A DNA stretch of 64,000 nucleotides from CAVSUB01 sp963730995 (GTDB lineage: Bacteria > Acidobacteriota > Vicinamibacteria > Vicinamibacterales > 2-12-FULL-66-21): positions 1,116,001 to 1,180,000 of the forward strand of contig CAVSUB010000001.1 in assembly GCA_963730995.1 (NCBI GenBank), read 5' to 3'. A program made the translations under genes and the position numbers. This document shows, piece after piece, positions 27,390-35,513 of this stretch (the stretch's first letter is position 1; the number at the start of each line of letters is the position of its first letter). Below the pieces are notes generated by a model, which saw nothing but the letters and a program-made list of their open reading frames with translations, was not told where the DNA came from and searched no databases.

Positions 27390-28438
27390 CGCGAGACCTG
27401 TACGGGACGGCCTGTTCGGGCTGATTCGTACGCCGCCATCGCGACGACGAACGTCTGCCGCGCGTCCTGAATCGACGCGGCGGGCTGCCGGCCGGTGTTC
27501 AGGCACTCGATCAGGTGAGTGAGCGGGAAAGGCGCCGGCACCGCGTACGGCGGCTCGGACTGGCGCTCGTACACCCAATCCGCTGCGCCGGCCGCAAGCA
27601 CGGCACGGCCCGGTGCGCGAAACCACTGATCGATGATCTCTCCTCGCGTTCCGACCACCTCGAGCCGGACGACGCTGTTCTGCTTCGGTGAGGGCCCGGT
27701 TTTTCGAGGGGCGTTGATGGTCCACGACGCCTCGAGCGTGGCGATGAGGCCGCTGGCAAACGTGAACGTCGCCATGCCCCAGTCTTCGACGGCAATGTCC
27801 TTGTGAACCAGGTTAGCCGTCCTCGCTTCAACCTGCACGACCGTGCTGTTCGACAGCCACTGGAAGAGATCCATCCAGTAGATGCCTTCGTCGATCAGGG
27901 CGCCGCCCGGCACGTGGCTCGGATCGGCGAACCACCCTGGCTTCCCGGAATTGAGCGCATCCTCGGCGATCGACCAGCGGCACGCCTGGTGCAAAACGGC
28001 AATGTCGCCGATGTCACCCCGCTCGATTCGCGCCTTCAGGTCCCCGAACCGAAGCCGCATGATCCCTTGGAACGGAAAGCAGCCCACGCCTCCCGCTTCC
28101 ACGGCGTCGACCATTCGATCCGCTTCCGCGACGGTCATTGCCATCGGCTTGCCGAGGATCAGGTGCTTGCCGGCGTTCGCGGCAGTGATCGTGAGCTGCG
28201 CGAGCTCCGAGACCGGCGCCGCGAGATGGACGATGTCGACGTGCTCGCGCCGGAGAAGCTCCTCAGCGTGTTCGTAGCCGGGGACGCCGAATCTTTCGGT
28301 GAACGCTTTGAGCTGCGACAGATCAGGACACGCCACGGCCACGAGCTCGGCGCCGTCGTAATCTCGAAGCGCCCGCGCGAGCCCGTACGCGGAGTACCAG
28401 TGACCCAGCCCGAAGATCGCCACTCGCCATTTATGCAT
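27386..28438 (-). CDS. Gfo/Idh/MocA family oxidoreductase
   Basis: This is a 350-residue NAD(P)-dependent dehydrogenase with an N-terminal Rossmann domain (WRVAIFGLGHWYSAYGLARA) and the family's catalytic-region motif in the form LILGKPMAMTVAEADRM. EKP is usual, so Glu is replaced by Gly. A C-terminal alpha/beta substrate domain follows (PGGALIDEGIYWMDLFQWL). Start ATG 28438. It follows the molybdenum subunit gene by 11 bases and overlaps the permease by four. Members usually oxidise sugars, inositols or related polyols. Confidence 0.9.
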   Translation of the reverse strand: MHKWRVAIFGLGHWYSAYGLARALRDYDGAELVAVACPDLSQLKAFTERFGVPGYEHAEELLRREHVDIVHLAAPVSELAQLTITAANAGKHLILGKPMAMTVAEADRMVDAVEAGGVGCFPFQGIMRLRFGDLKARIERGDIGDIAVLHQACRWSIAEDALNSGKPGWFADPSHVPGGALIDEGIYWMDLFQWLSNSTVVQVEARTANLVHKDIAVEDWGMATFTFASGLIATLEASWTINAPRKTGPSPKQNSVVRLEVVGTRGEIIDQWFRAPGRAVLAAGAADWVYERQSEPPYAVPAPFPLTHLIECLNTGRQPAASIQDARQTFVVAMAAYESARTGRPVQVSR

Positions 28439-28449
28439 CGGGCCGCCGC

Positions 28450-30696
28450 CTACCCTTTCCGCGCTCGATCTCGCACCGCTCTCCAAACACGCTCCGGCGT
28501 CATCGGCAGATCGCGCAGCTGGATCCCGGCCGCTTCGTTCACGGCCGCTCCGACCGCCGCGGCGATCGCAAGGATGCCACCTTCGCCCGCGCCCTTTGCT
28601 CCGAACGGCCCCGGGCCATCTTCGTTCTCGATCAGGATCGAATGCAGGCTCTCGGCGGTGTCCTGAATCGTCGGAATACGGTAGTCCAACGCGCCGAGGT
28701 TGCGAATCCGCCCGCGATCGTCGAGCAGGAGCTGCTCCATGAAGCTGTGCCCCAGCCCCATGACGGCGGCGCCTTCGTCCTGCGCTTCGACCTGCTGCGG
28801 GTTCAGCGCCCTGCCGATGTCGCTCACCAGAATCAGCTTGACGATCTGGACCATGCCGACCTCGGGGTCCACTTCGACTTCCGCCGCGGCGCACATCATC
28901 TCCCAGAACGCCGGCCGGCCGCCCAGCGGATGCGCGGGATCGAACGCATTGCCCTCATGCCCGATGCCGATGACCTCTCCGCGCGGCGGTCCGAAATGCG
29001 CGTGCAGGAACTCCTCGTAGCTCAGCTCACGGCCGGATATGACGACGCTCCCATGGCCCACTCGCACGTCTGAGTCCGACACGGCGAAGGTCTGAATCGC
29101 CATCTGTTTGAGCTTCGCCTTCACGTCCCTGCAAGCCTTCGCAACGGCATTCCCCATGAAGACCGTCGAACGGCTTGCGGACGTGGACGAGTCGAACGGC
29201 GCCACGGAGGTGTCGCCCATCACGATGGCGATGCGGTCCGGATCGATGCCGAGCTCCTCGGCGGCGATCTGCTTCAGGACCGTTCGCGCGCCCTGGCCCA
29301 TGTCCGACGTGCCCGACAGGATCGAAGCGCTCCCGTCGTAGTGCACGCGAGCGATCGCGTACGAAGACGACGCCGTCGAAGAGCTCTTGAGGCCGAGCGA
29401 AACGCCCCGGCCGCGCCCGGCCGGAAGAGGATCGGTCCAGCCGATTGCGTTGCCGGCTTTGTTCAGTACCCCTTCCCAGTCGCCATCGGCCGGCGTGTCA
29501 CCGGGAATGAAAGCTTCTCCGCGCTTCGCAACGTTGCGGCGGCGGATCTCGAGCCGGTCGATCCCCAGCGCATTGGCGGCGGCGTTGAGCTGCGATTCGA
29601 CGGCCCATGACGCCTGCGGAGTGCCGAACCCCCGAAACGCGGTGCTCGGCGTCGTGTGCGACAGCAGCGCGCGCGCCGTCACGCGCGCGTTCGGCGTTCG
29701 ATAGGGTCCGCACGCCGCGTAGCTCGCCTTGCTGACCACGCGGCCGCCGACGTCGGCGTACGCGCCAATCAGGAAGTCGGCCTGAATGTCCTGGAACACG
29801 ATGCGCCCGGCCTTGTCGAACCCCGTCCGGACGTGGGTCCTGGCAGACGCGCGTCGGACCTGCTGAAAGGTCTCCTCGAGCGTCAGCACAAGACGAACGG
29901 GCCGGCCGGTCCGGAGCGCGAGGAATGCGAGCAACGGCTCGAACTTCGGCCAGCCTTTGCCGCCGAAGCCGCCCCCCGGATCCGGTGAAATGATTCTGAC
30001 CTTCGCCACGGGCCATCCAAGCGCCGAGGCCACGACGCGCTGCAGCACGTAGGGGTGCTGGATGGCGCTCCAGATGGTGACGCCCTCCGCGTCCGGGGCC
30101 GCAAGGAAGGCGTGCGGCTCGATCGCGAAGTGCGTGACCATCGGGAACGTGTAGTCGTTCTCGATGACGCAATCGGCCCCGACCCCCACATCCCCCCAGC
30201 CGAACCGCCATTCCTGGAGCACGTTCGTGTGCGAGAGATCCTTCTCGACCCGAATAGCAGGATCCTGGACGAGCGGCGCCGCAGGATCGAGGGCCTGCTG
30301 GACGGTCACCACCGCCGGCAACTCTTCGTACTCGACCCTCACGGCCGCCGCCGCGGCCCTCGCCGCATCCTCTGTTTCGGCGGCAATCGCGGCAACAGGC
30401 TCGCCGAAGAACTTCGTCTCCCCGACGGCAAGCACGGGACGATCCTTGTACGCAGGCCCATAGCGCGGCATGGGGTGCGGCAGGTCGCCAGCGGTCAGGA
30501 CGCAGCGCACGCCGGCTACCTTGGCCGCCTCGCTCACGTCGACCCGGTCGAGGCGCGCGCGTGCGCAGTTCAGGTGAACGAGCTTGACGTGGAGGACGTT
30601 CTCGAGCCGTATATCAGCGGCGTACCGCTGTGCACCTGTCACGCGCTCGACACCGCCCACGCGCGGGATCGATCGCCCGATCCAGCTCTCCGCCAT
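28450..30696 (-). CDS. Xanthine dehydrogenase family, molybdopterin-binding subunit
   Basis: This is the 748-residue catalytic subunit of a molybdenum hydroxylase. It has PDPGGGFGGKGWPKFEPL, SAFRGFGTPQASWAVESQL, SDMGQGARTVLKQIAAEELG and, near the end, the active-site glutamate in GAKGAGEGGILAIAAA. It lacks the CoxL AYRCSFR loop, so carbon monoxide dehydrogenase is unlikely and hydroxylation of an aromatic or aldehyde substrate is more probable. The ATG at 30696 (MAESWIGRSIPRVGG) was chosen because the frame upstream of it is REP sequence. It is co-transcribed with the FeS and FAD subunits. Confidence 0.93.
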   Translation of the reverse strand: MAESWIGRSIPRVGGVERVTGAQRYAADIRLENVLHVKLVHLNCARARLDRVDVSEAAKVAGVRCVLTAGDLPHPMPRYGPAYKDRPVLAVGETKFFGEPVAAIAAETEDAARAAAAAVRVEYEELPAVVTVQQALDPAAPLVQDPAIRVEKDLSHTNVLQEWRFGWGDVGVGADCVIENDYTFPMVTHFAIEPHAFLAAPDAEGVTIWSAIQHPYVLQRVVASALGWPVAKVRIISPDPGGGFGGKGWPKFEPLLAFLALRTGRPVRLVLTLEETFQQVRRASARTHVRTGFDKAGRIVFQDIQADFLIGAYADVGGRVVSKASYAACGPYRTPNARVTARALLSHTTPSTAFRGFGTPQASWAVESQLNAAANALGIDRLEIRRRNVAKRGEAFIPGDTPADGDWEGVLNKAGNAIGWTDPLPAGRGRGVSLGLKSSSTASSSYAIARVHYDGSASILSGTSDMGQGARTVLKQIAAEELGIDPDRIAIVMGDTSVAPFDSSTSASRSTVFMGNAVAKACRDVKAKLKQMAIQTFAVSDSDVRVGHGSVVISGRELSYEEFLHAHFGPPRGEVIGIGHEGNAFDPAHPLGGRPAFWEMMCAAAEVEVDPEVGMVQIVKLILVSDIGRALNPQQVEAQDEGAAVMGLGHSFMEQLLLDDRGRIRNLGALDYRIPTIQDTAESLHSILIENEDGPGPFGAKGAGEGGILAIAAAVGAAVNEAAGIQLRDLPMTPERVWRAVRDRARKG

Positions 30697-30703
30697 CAAT
30701 GCC

Positions 30704-30798
30704 AGATCCGGGGGCTTCGCCCCCGGATCCCCTGCGCCGTCGCTCGCGGGGCCCCCGTGCCCCGCTCCGCTCCGGCGGGGCGCGCCGGTGGCGCGCCT
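30704..30798. repeat. REP-like element inside the hydroxylase operon
   Basis: The palindrome GATCCGGGGGCTTCGCCCCC is followed by GGATCC, then CCGTCGCTCGCGGGG and CCCCGCTCCGCTCCGGCGGG. It is a single copy of the element found as an inverted pair at 6959-7165. It occupies the 143-base gap between the FeS and Mo subunit genes. Confidence 0.85.
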
Positions 30799-30839
30799 GA
30801 TCGTGTTTTGCATGGCAGACTTGGCACATTCATACCCAT

Positions 30840-31319
30840 TCAGTCGCGAGCACGGCTAGCGGCGTCGGCCACCGCAGCTACGATGCGGCTGTAGCCGCCG
30901 CACCGGCACAGGTTGCCGACGAGGCCTTCCTTGATCTCGGCAATGGTAGGCGACGGGTTCGTCATCAGCAGATACTTCGCGGACATGATCATGCCCGGTA
31001 TGCAGAACCCGCACTGGACCGCGCCAGACGCGAGAAACGACTCCTGCAGACGATCGAGCGCGCCACCCATCGAAAGACCCTCGATTGTCGTCACCTCCGC
31101 GGCGTCAGCCTCCGCGGCGAGCACCAGGCACGATGTGACGGCGCGACCGTTCAACAACACCGTGCACGCGCCGCACTCGCCCTCGCTGCAGCACTCCTTG
31201 GTCCCGGTCAGCCCTGCCTGATCGCGCAGCACCTCGAGGAGCGACTGGTGCGGCCGGACGTCGAGATCCACACGATTTCCGTTGATGGCGAGGCTCACGC
31301 GCAGCGAGTCGGCACTCAT
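30840..31319 (-). CDS. Xanthine dehydrogenase family, 2Fe-2S subunit
   Basis: This 159-residue iron-sulphur subunit has both clusters. The plant-type N-terminal cluster is CCSEGECGACTVLLNG with an upstream cysteine pattern as expected. The C-terminal cluster is in GAVQCGFCIPGMIMSAKYLL and NLCRCGGYSRI. It passes electrons from the molybdenum centre to the FAD subunit. The gene overlaps the FAD subunit gene by four bases (ATGA). The order FAD, FeS, Mo is standard for the family. Confidence 0.95.
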   Translation of the reverse strand: MSADSLRVSLAINGNRVDLDVRPHQSLLEVLRDQAGLTGTKECCSEGECGACTVLLNGRAVTSCLVLAAEADAAEVTTIEGLSMGGALDRLQESFLASGAVQCGFCIPGMIMSAKYLLMTNPSPTIAEIKEGLVGNLCRCGGYSRIVAAVADAASRARD

Positions 31320-32191
31320 GGGGCGGTGCTCCCGTTCTGTGCATGCCGCAGGCGATCGAGGGCGGCGGTCAGCGTCCTCCGGCTCATGACGTCCAGCATC
31401 GCCTCACGATAGTCGCGATCGGCCCGGACATCCGCGATCGGGCTGGCGTGCGAGAGAAGATCCGCCAGGGCGGCGTCGCGCGACGCGGGTGACGCGCCCG
31501 GATTCGCGAGCGTGCCGCTCGTGTCGGCCACGACAAACGGACGCGGCCCGACGGCGCCGAACGCGAATCGCGTCTCGCTGCCGGTCACGACACAGCATAA
31601 GTTGATGGTCGCCAGATCCACGCCCCGCCTGCGTGTCACCCGCCCGAACGCCGCGCCGGTCGTGCGTGACGGAAGGGGCAAGTCGATCGATGCCACAAGT
31701 TCTCCGGGATCGAGCACGGTCTGTCCGGGACCGAGGAAGAACTCGCTCAGAGGGATCTCCCGCCCGCCAGAAGGTCCGATCAGATTCACGAGCGCCCCAT
31801 ACGCGAGCAGCGCAGGCGCCGTGTCGGCTGCCGGTGAGGCGTTGCAGATGTTTCCTGCGAGCGTCGCGCGATTCCTGATCTGCACGGAACCGACGACGCT
31901 GCCTGCCTCGACCAGCGCCGGGTAGTGCCGGCGTACGCGGGGATCCGCGATCACATCCGTAATCACTGCTGACGCTCCGATGCGGAGCACCGGACCATCT
32001 TCGATCACGTCGCTTCGCAGTTCCCGGAGTCCCTTGACATCGAGGACGACGGACGGGCGCACATGACCGAGCCGGAGCCGGACGATCAGGTCGGTGCCGC
32101 CCGCAAGGGCGCGAGCCTCCCGGCCGTGCTCCGCCAGCACGCCAAACGCGTCAGCGAGACTCCGCGGGCGGATGTACCGAAACGGCTGCAC
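31316..32191 (-). CDS. Xanthine dehydrogenase family, FAD-binding subunit
   Basis: This 291-residue subunit has the FAD-binding motifs REARALAGGTDLIVRLRLG and RNRATLAGNICNASPAADTA (the second flavin loop). Its C-terminal domain follows the CODH flavoprotein pattern (EFFLGPGQTVLDPGELVASI). The ATG at 32191 begins MQPFRYIRPRSLADAF as in homologues. It is the first of the three hydroxylase subunits and lies 24 bases after the HD-domain gene. Confidence 0.94.
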   Translation of the reverse strand: MQPFRYIRPRSLADAFGVLAEHGREARALAGGTDLIVRLRLGHVRPSVVLDVKGLRELRSDVIEDGPVLRIGASAVITDVIADPRVRRHYPALVEAGSVVGSVQIRNRATLAGNICNASPAADTAPALLAYGALVNLIGPSGGREIPLSEFFLGPGQTVLDPGELVASIDLPLPSRTTGAAFGRVTRRRGVDLATINLCCVVTGSETRFAFGAVGPRPFVVADTSGTLANPGASPASRDAALADLLSHASPIADVRADRDYREAMLDVMSRRTLTAALDRLRHAQNGSTAP

Positions 32192-32215
32192 GGGTGATTC
32201 CGTGTACGACGCGAC

Positions 32216-32794
32216 TCAAACGGACGCGCGTGGTGGTACCGGCTCCAGCGCTTCGAGGCGCGCAGACGCATGTCTGTAGAGCGGCAGTGCGAGCGCTCTC
32301 GCCTCGGGCACCCGGATGCGTCGATACGATTCGTGGAACTTCGTTCGCACGTCTGCGACTGAGAATCTTCCGGACCGCACGAAGCCGAGGAAGAGATCGA
32401 TGTTCGTCTCGAGGAAGCTCAGTCTGTCAGCCGCCTGCACGAGGTCGGCCTCGCGCGATCCTCCAATCTCGTGCCAGAGGATCAGCTGCTCCACCTGCCG
32501 CAACAGCCCATCGTCGGCGCCCTGCGAGCGCAGCCACTCGCAGACGATCCTCGCGCTGCGCTCCGAATGCAGGCGCTCGTAGACCGGATCGTCGAGCGAA
32601 GCCATCGCGGGCGAGTCCGGCCCGGGGAACGCGCGCTCCATGTCGTGCGTGAGCGCCGCGAGCCGGACGGCCTCGGGCAGGCCGGGGGCGAGCCTGTCGA
32701 GCCATTCGAGCGAACGAATGAGATGATCCCGGTTGTAGGGATAGTTTTCGACGACCCAGTGCCGCGCTCTGTCCACGAAGCCTGATTCAACCAT
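32216..32794 (-). CDS. HD-domain metal-dependent hydrolase-like protein
   Basis: This 192-residue protein has the HD-domain ligands spread as expected. There is a first histidine in NRDHLIRSLEWLDRL, the HD pair in LAALTHDMERAFPG, a downstream histidine in LHSERSARIVCEWL and an aspartate in LVQAADRLSFLE. HD proteins hydrolyse phosphoesters or have lost activity, and the substrate here is unknown. It lies between the ATP-grasp gene (11 bases) and the hydroxylase subunits (24 bases), so it belongs to the operon. Confidence 0.8.
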   Translation of the reverse strand: MVESGFVDRARHWVVENYPYNRDHLIRSLEWLDRLAPGLPEAVRLAALTHDMERAFPGPDSPAMASLDDPVYERLHSERSARIVCEWLRSQGADDGLLRQVEQLILWHEIGGSREADLVQAADRLSFLETNIDLFLGFVRSGRFSVADVRTKFHESYRRIRVPEARALALPLYRHASARLEALEPVPPRASV

Positions 32795-32805
32795 TCACCA
32801 GACCC

Positions 32806-33744
32806 TCACAGCGTCGTTACGGGGCGACTCTGGAGCAGCAGCAACTCGTCGTTGCGGAACGACCACTCGATATCCTGCGGCGCGCCGAAGAACGCTTCTA
32901 CACGAAGGCCCATCGATCGCACACGCTCGAGCTGGTCGCCGTCGAGGACACGCTCCGCTCCCTGCGCTTCGCTCAACTCGACGTGCCGAGTGCCGTCGAG
33001 CTGAGTGTCGTATGTCACCGCAACCGGCTGAACCGAGATGAACTCCTCGACCACTGCGCCGGTCTCACGCTCGAGCACATAGTGGTCCGGCGTGATCTCC
33101 CCCGAGACGATCCCTTCACCCAGTCCGAACACCGCTTCGATCACCATCCGATCGCGACGCTTTCGGATGGGATCGATCGTGAACAGCACGCCGCTCTTGT
33201 CCGCGCGGACCATTTCCTGGACGACGACCGCCATCCGCGTGTCCGAGAGCGCGCCCTTTTTCGCACGATAGAACATCGCCCGCGATCCAAAAAACGAGGC
33301 CCAGCAAGCCTGCACCTGCCGGGCGACAGCCTCTTCTCCGCGGACGTTCAGGAACGTGTCCTGCTGCCCTGCAAAGCTCGCGGCGTCCCCATCCTCGCTG
33401 ACGGCGCTCGATCGCACCGCGACCGCGGGTTGTCGTCCGAGGTCGTCGTACGCCTGGGCCAGCGCCTCCCGAAGATCCTGAGGCAGACGGCGATCCGGTG
33501 ATCAGCGTTCTCAGCCGGTCTGGCGGCGCTATCGAGCGCCGACGAATCGTGGACGTCAAGGTCACCCGTGAGCTCGCAGCACGAGCCTGGTTCCGCCGTG
33601 GGTTTCGAGGAACGACTGAAACGCTGACGTGCAGACGACGAAACCACGCGGGACAGGCAGCCCGGCGGCGGCCATCCGGGCCAGACTCGCCCCCTTACCT
33701 CCGGCCATCGGTGTCGCCTCGGCCGGAAGCTCGTGAAAGGGCAC
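32806..33744 (-). pseudogene. ATP-grasp half of a PEP-synthase-like dikinase, frame-disrupted
   Basis: The frame from a GTG at 33744 encodes the N-terminus of a PEP/pyruvate-binding ATP-grasp domain (MAGGKGASLARMAAAGLPVP) but stops at 33562. The same frame reopens by 33480 and continues from RSSAVSEDGDAASFAGQQDT through VQEMVRADKSGVLFTIDP and ending LLLLQSRPVTTL, all diagnostic. Between them the expected sequence is found piecewise in the other two frames (LTGDLDVHDSSALDSAA, then DRLRTLITGSP), so three net +1 shifts fall in about 90 bases and restore phase. This is either a true lesion or clustered sequencing error. If intact (about 313 residues) it would be the ATP-binding partner of the 20466-22157 protein. 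Confidence 0.85.
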
Positions 33745-33775
33745 GATCGCCGCGTGGGCTTTGAGCGAAATGATG

Positions 33776-34495
33776 TCAGTCCTCGATGATCGCCACGGCG
33801 CGAACGGGCGCCGCGGTGGTGTTCTGCCACTTGATCGGAAACACGCTCACTTTGAAGCCATGTCCCGGCAGCTTGTCCAGATTCGTCATGTTCTCGAGGT
33901 GGTAGTACTCGCGCTCGCACATCACCCGGTGCGCTTCCCAGAATTGCTTCCGCTCGAACATGGCCCACACGGGGGGATCGAACGTGACGGCATCGATGCC
34001 GGCCACCTTGACCCCCTGGTCGAGCATCCAGTGTGTCGCCTCGCCGGTCATGCCGCAGTGATCGGTGAGGTAGGCCTGCGATTCTTGAATCGCGCCCGCG
34101 CCCGTGTGAATCAGCACGATGTCGAGTGGCTTCAGTGTGTAGTTGATCCGCGTCAGGGCGCGCTTCATGTCCTCGACGGTGATTCCCGCACCCTTGTCGA
34201 GGTGCCTGAAGTCGAGGACGACACCGTCGCCGTAGCAGTAGTCGAGCGGAATGCCCTCGGGGCCCGGGGCGTCTTCCCTCAGATGCCGAAGCGAATCGAT
34301 ATGAGTCCCGATGTGGTCGCCTGTCACGACCATGTAGCTCGCGGTCAGGGAGGTCACGCCGAACTTCGCCGCGCCGATGTTCGTTGCGAACTGCTGCCAG
34401 GTCTCGTACATCGCCATGGACGGACGGACGACGCGCGGGAACGCGACCATGTCGTTGTGCACCTGCATACTCAGATCGACGAGCCGTCGTGGCAT
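33776..34495 (-). CDS. Cyclase family protein (kynurenine formamidase-like)
   Basis: This 239-residue metal-dependent amidohydrolase is of the cyclase/KynB family. The metal-binding motif is in TGDHIGTHIDSLRHL, and ILIHTGAG-like and GIDAVTFDPP segments follow as in the family. Members hydrolyse formyl- or cyclic amides and esters. The ATG at 34495 is preceded by GGAGG ten bases upstream. A TTG 16 codons earlier is also in frame but less likely. It lies 51 bases after the SDR gene and 31 before the dikinase fragment. Confidence 0.87.
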   Translation of the reverse strand: MPRRLVDLSMQVHNDMVAFPRVVRPSMAMYETWQQFATNIGAAKFGVTSLTASYMVVTGDHIGTHIDSLRHLREDAPGPEGIPLDYCYGDGVVLDFRHLDKGAGITVEDMKRALTRINYTLKPLDIVLIHTGAGAIQESQAYLTDHCGMTGEATHWMLDQGVKVAGIDAVTFDPPVWAMFERKQFWEAHRVMCEREYYHLENMTNLDKLPGHGFKVSVFPIKWQNTTAAPVRAVAIIED

Positions 34496-34546
34496 GAAAG
34501 AGGAACCTCCAGACCCAGGCGATGTAGGGCCTTCTCCGTTCAATCC

Positions 34547-35329
34547 TTACTGCGTTGCCGTGATGCCGCCGTCGACGTAGAGCGTCTGTCCCGTGATGAA
34601 ATCAGACGCAGGCGATACGAAAAACAACACCGCTCCGACGATATCGCTCGTTTCGGCGACGCGCCCCATCGGAATCCGCGCGACGAGGCTCTTGTAGAAC
34701 TCCGGATCCTCGAGCCATCGCGCCACCTGCGGCGTACGTGTGAAGGTGGGCGCGAGCGCGTTGACGTTGACGCGGTGCTCGGCGAGTTCCGCGGCAAGCT
34801 GTTTCGTGAGGACCGAAAGGCCTCCCTTGGCGGCGCAGTACGCTGAAAACCCGCGCCCCCGCAACGCCAGCTGGCTGCGGACGGAACCGAAGAAAAGGAG
34901 CTTACCGCCGGAGTTCTGCTGGATCATCTGGCGCGCGGCCGCCTGCCCCTGGAACATCGCGCTCTTGAGATTGAGCGCAATCACTTCGTCGAAGTTCGCG
35001 GCGGTCACTTCGCCCGCCTTTTCTTCGCGCTGCCCGCCGACCAGATTGATAAGGATGTCCAGCCGACCGAAATGTGCGGTCGCGGCTTCCACAAGACGCT
35101 CGGTCTCCGGTTGCGACCGGGCGTCGAAGGCGTCCGACCAGCTGTCGTAGCCCTCCGCGCGGAGCGTGGCCGCACACGCGCCAGCCTTCCCGGCGTCGTG
35201 GCCGGCTACGCCGACCCGGGCGCCCCGGGCGCACAGCGCGTGGCATACAGGGGCCCCAATCCCCCCGTAACCTCCTGTAACCAGGGCCACTTTCCCGTCG
35301 AGCCTGAACAATTGGTCGGGTACGGTCAT
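34547..35329 (-). CDS. Short-chain dehydrogenase/reductase
   Basis: This 260-residue classical SDR has the nucleotide-binding TGGYGGIGAPVCHAL, the conserved NLVGGQ in place of NNAG, and the catalytic serine region FGSVRSQLALRG. The YCAAK form of the YxxxK motif is followed by the C-terminal TGQTLYVDGGITATQ. It is the first gene of the minus-strand operon, divergent from the TonB receptor. The substrate is unknown. The operon context suggests oxidation of a hydroxyl group of the imported compound or an intermediate. Confidence 0.92.
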   Translation of the reverse strand: MTVPDQLFRLDGKVALVTGGYGGIGAPVCHALCARGARVGVAGHDAGKAGACAATLRAEGYDSWSDAFDARSQPETERLVEAATAHFGRLDILINLVGGQREEKAGEVTAANFDEVIALNLKSAMFQGQAAARQMIQQNSGGKLLFFGSVRSQLALRGRGFSAYCAAKGGLSVLTKQLAAELAEHRVNVNALAPTFTRTPQVARWLEDPEFYKSLVARIPMGRVAETSDIVGAVLFFVSPASDFITGQTLYVDGGITATQ

Positions 35330-35419
35330 CGCGAGGTCGGTGCGGGACGATCCAAGTTCATGGAAGTGGCCTAACCAGTGCAGAATCTATCACAGCGTCC
35401 TTATCGACAAAACGCAAAA

Positions 35420-35430
35420 TGTTCGAAAAT
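35420..35430. promoter_or_regulatory. Candidate operator in the SDR/TonB-receptor divergent promoter
   Basis: TGTTCGAAAAT is the reverse complement of ATTTTCGAACA at 22199-22209. It sits 90 bases upstream of the SDR start and 84 upstream of the receptor start, in an AT-rich patch. Such a site could control both divergent units. Binding by the GntR/FCD protein is inferred only from the shared sequence and position. Confidence 0.45.
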
Positions 35431-35513
35431 TTCTCTTGTGGGTCGCCTTGGGATCATGGTAATTTCCGCCGAAATCCCGTCACGAATGGGCAAGTACGCA
35501 GGAGGAACCGGAC

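Noticed and set aside
27390..27725. N-terminal 112-residue extension of the APC permease
   Set aside because: The extension is antisense-like, Arg/Pro-rich and lies inside the preceding oxidoreductase gene. The GTG overlap start gives a normal permease.
30697..30813. Longer N-terminus of the molybdenum subunit from 30813
   Set aside because: The extra 39 codons are translated REP sequence. MAESWIGRSIPRVGG is the normal family start.
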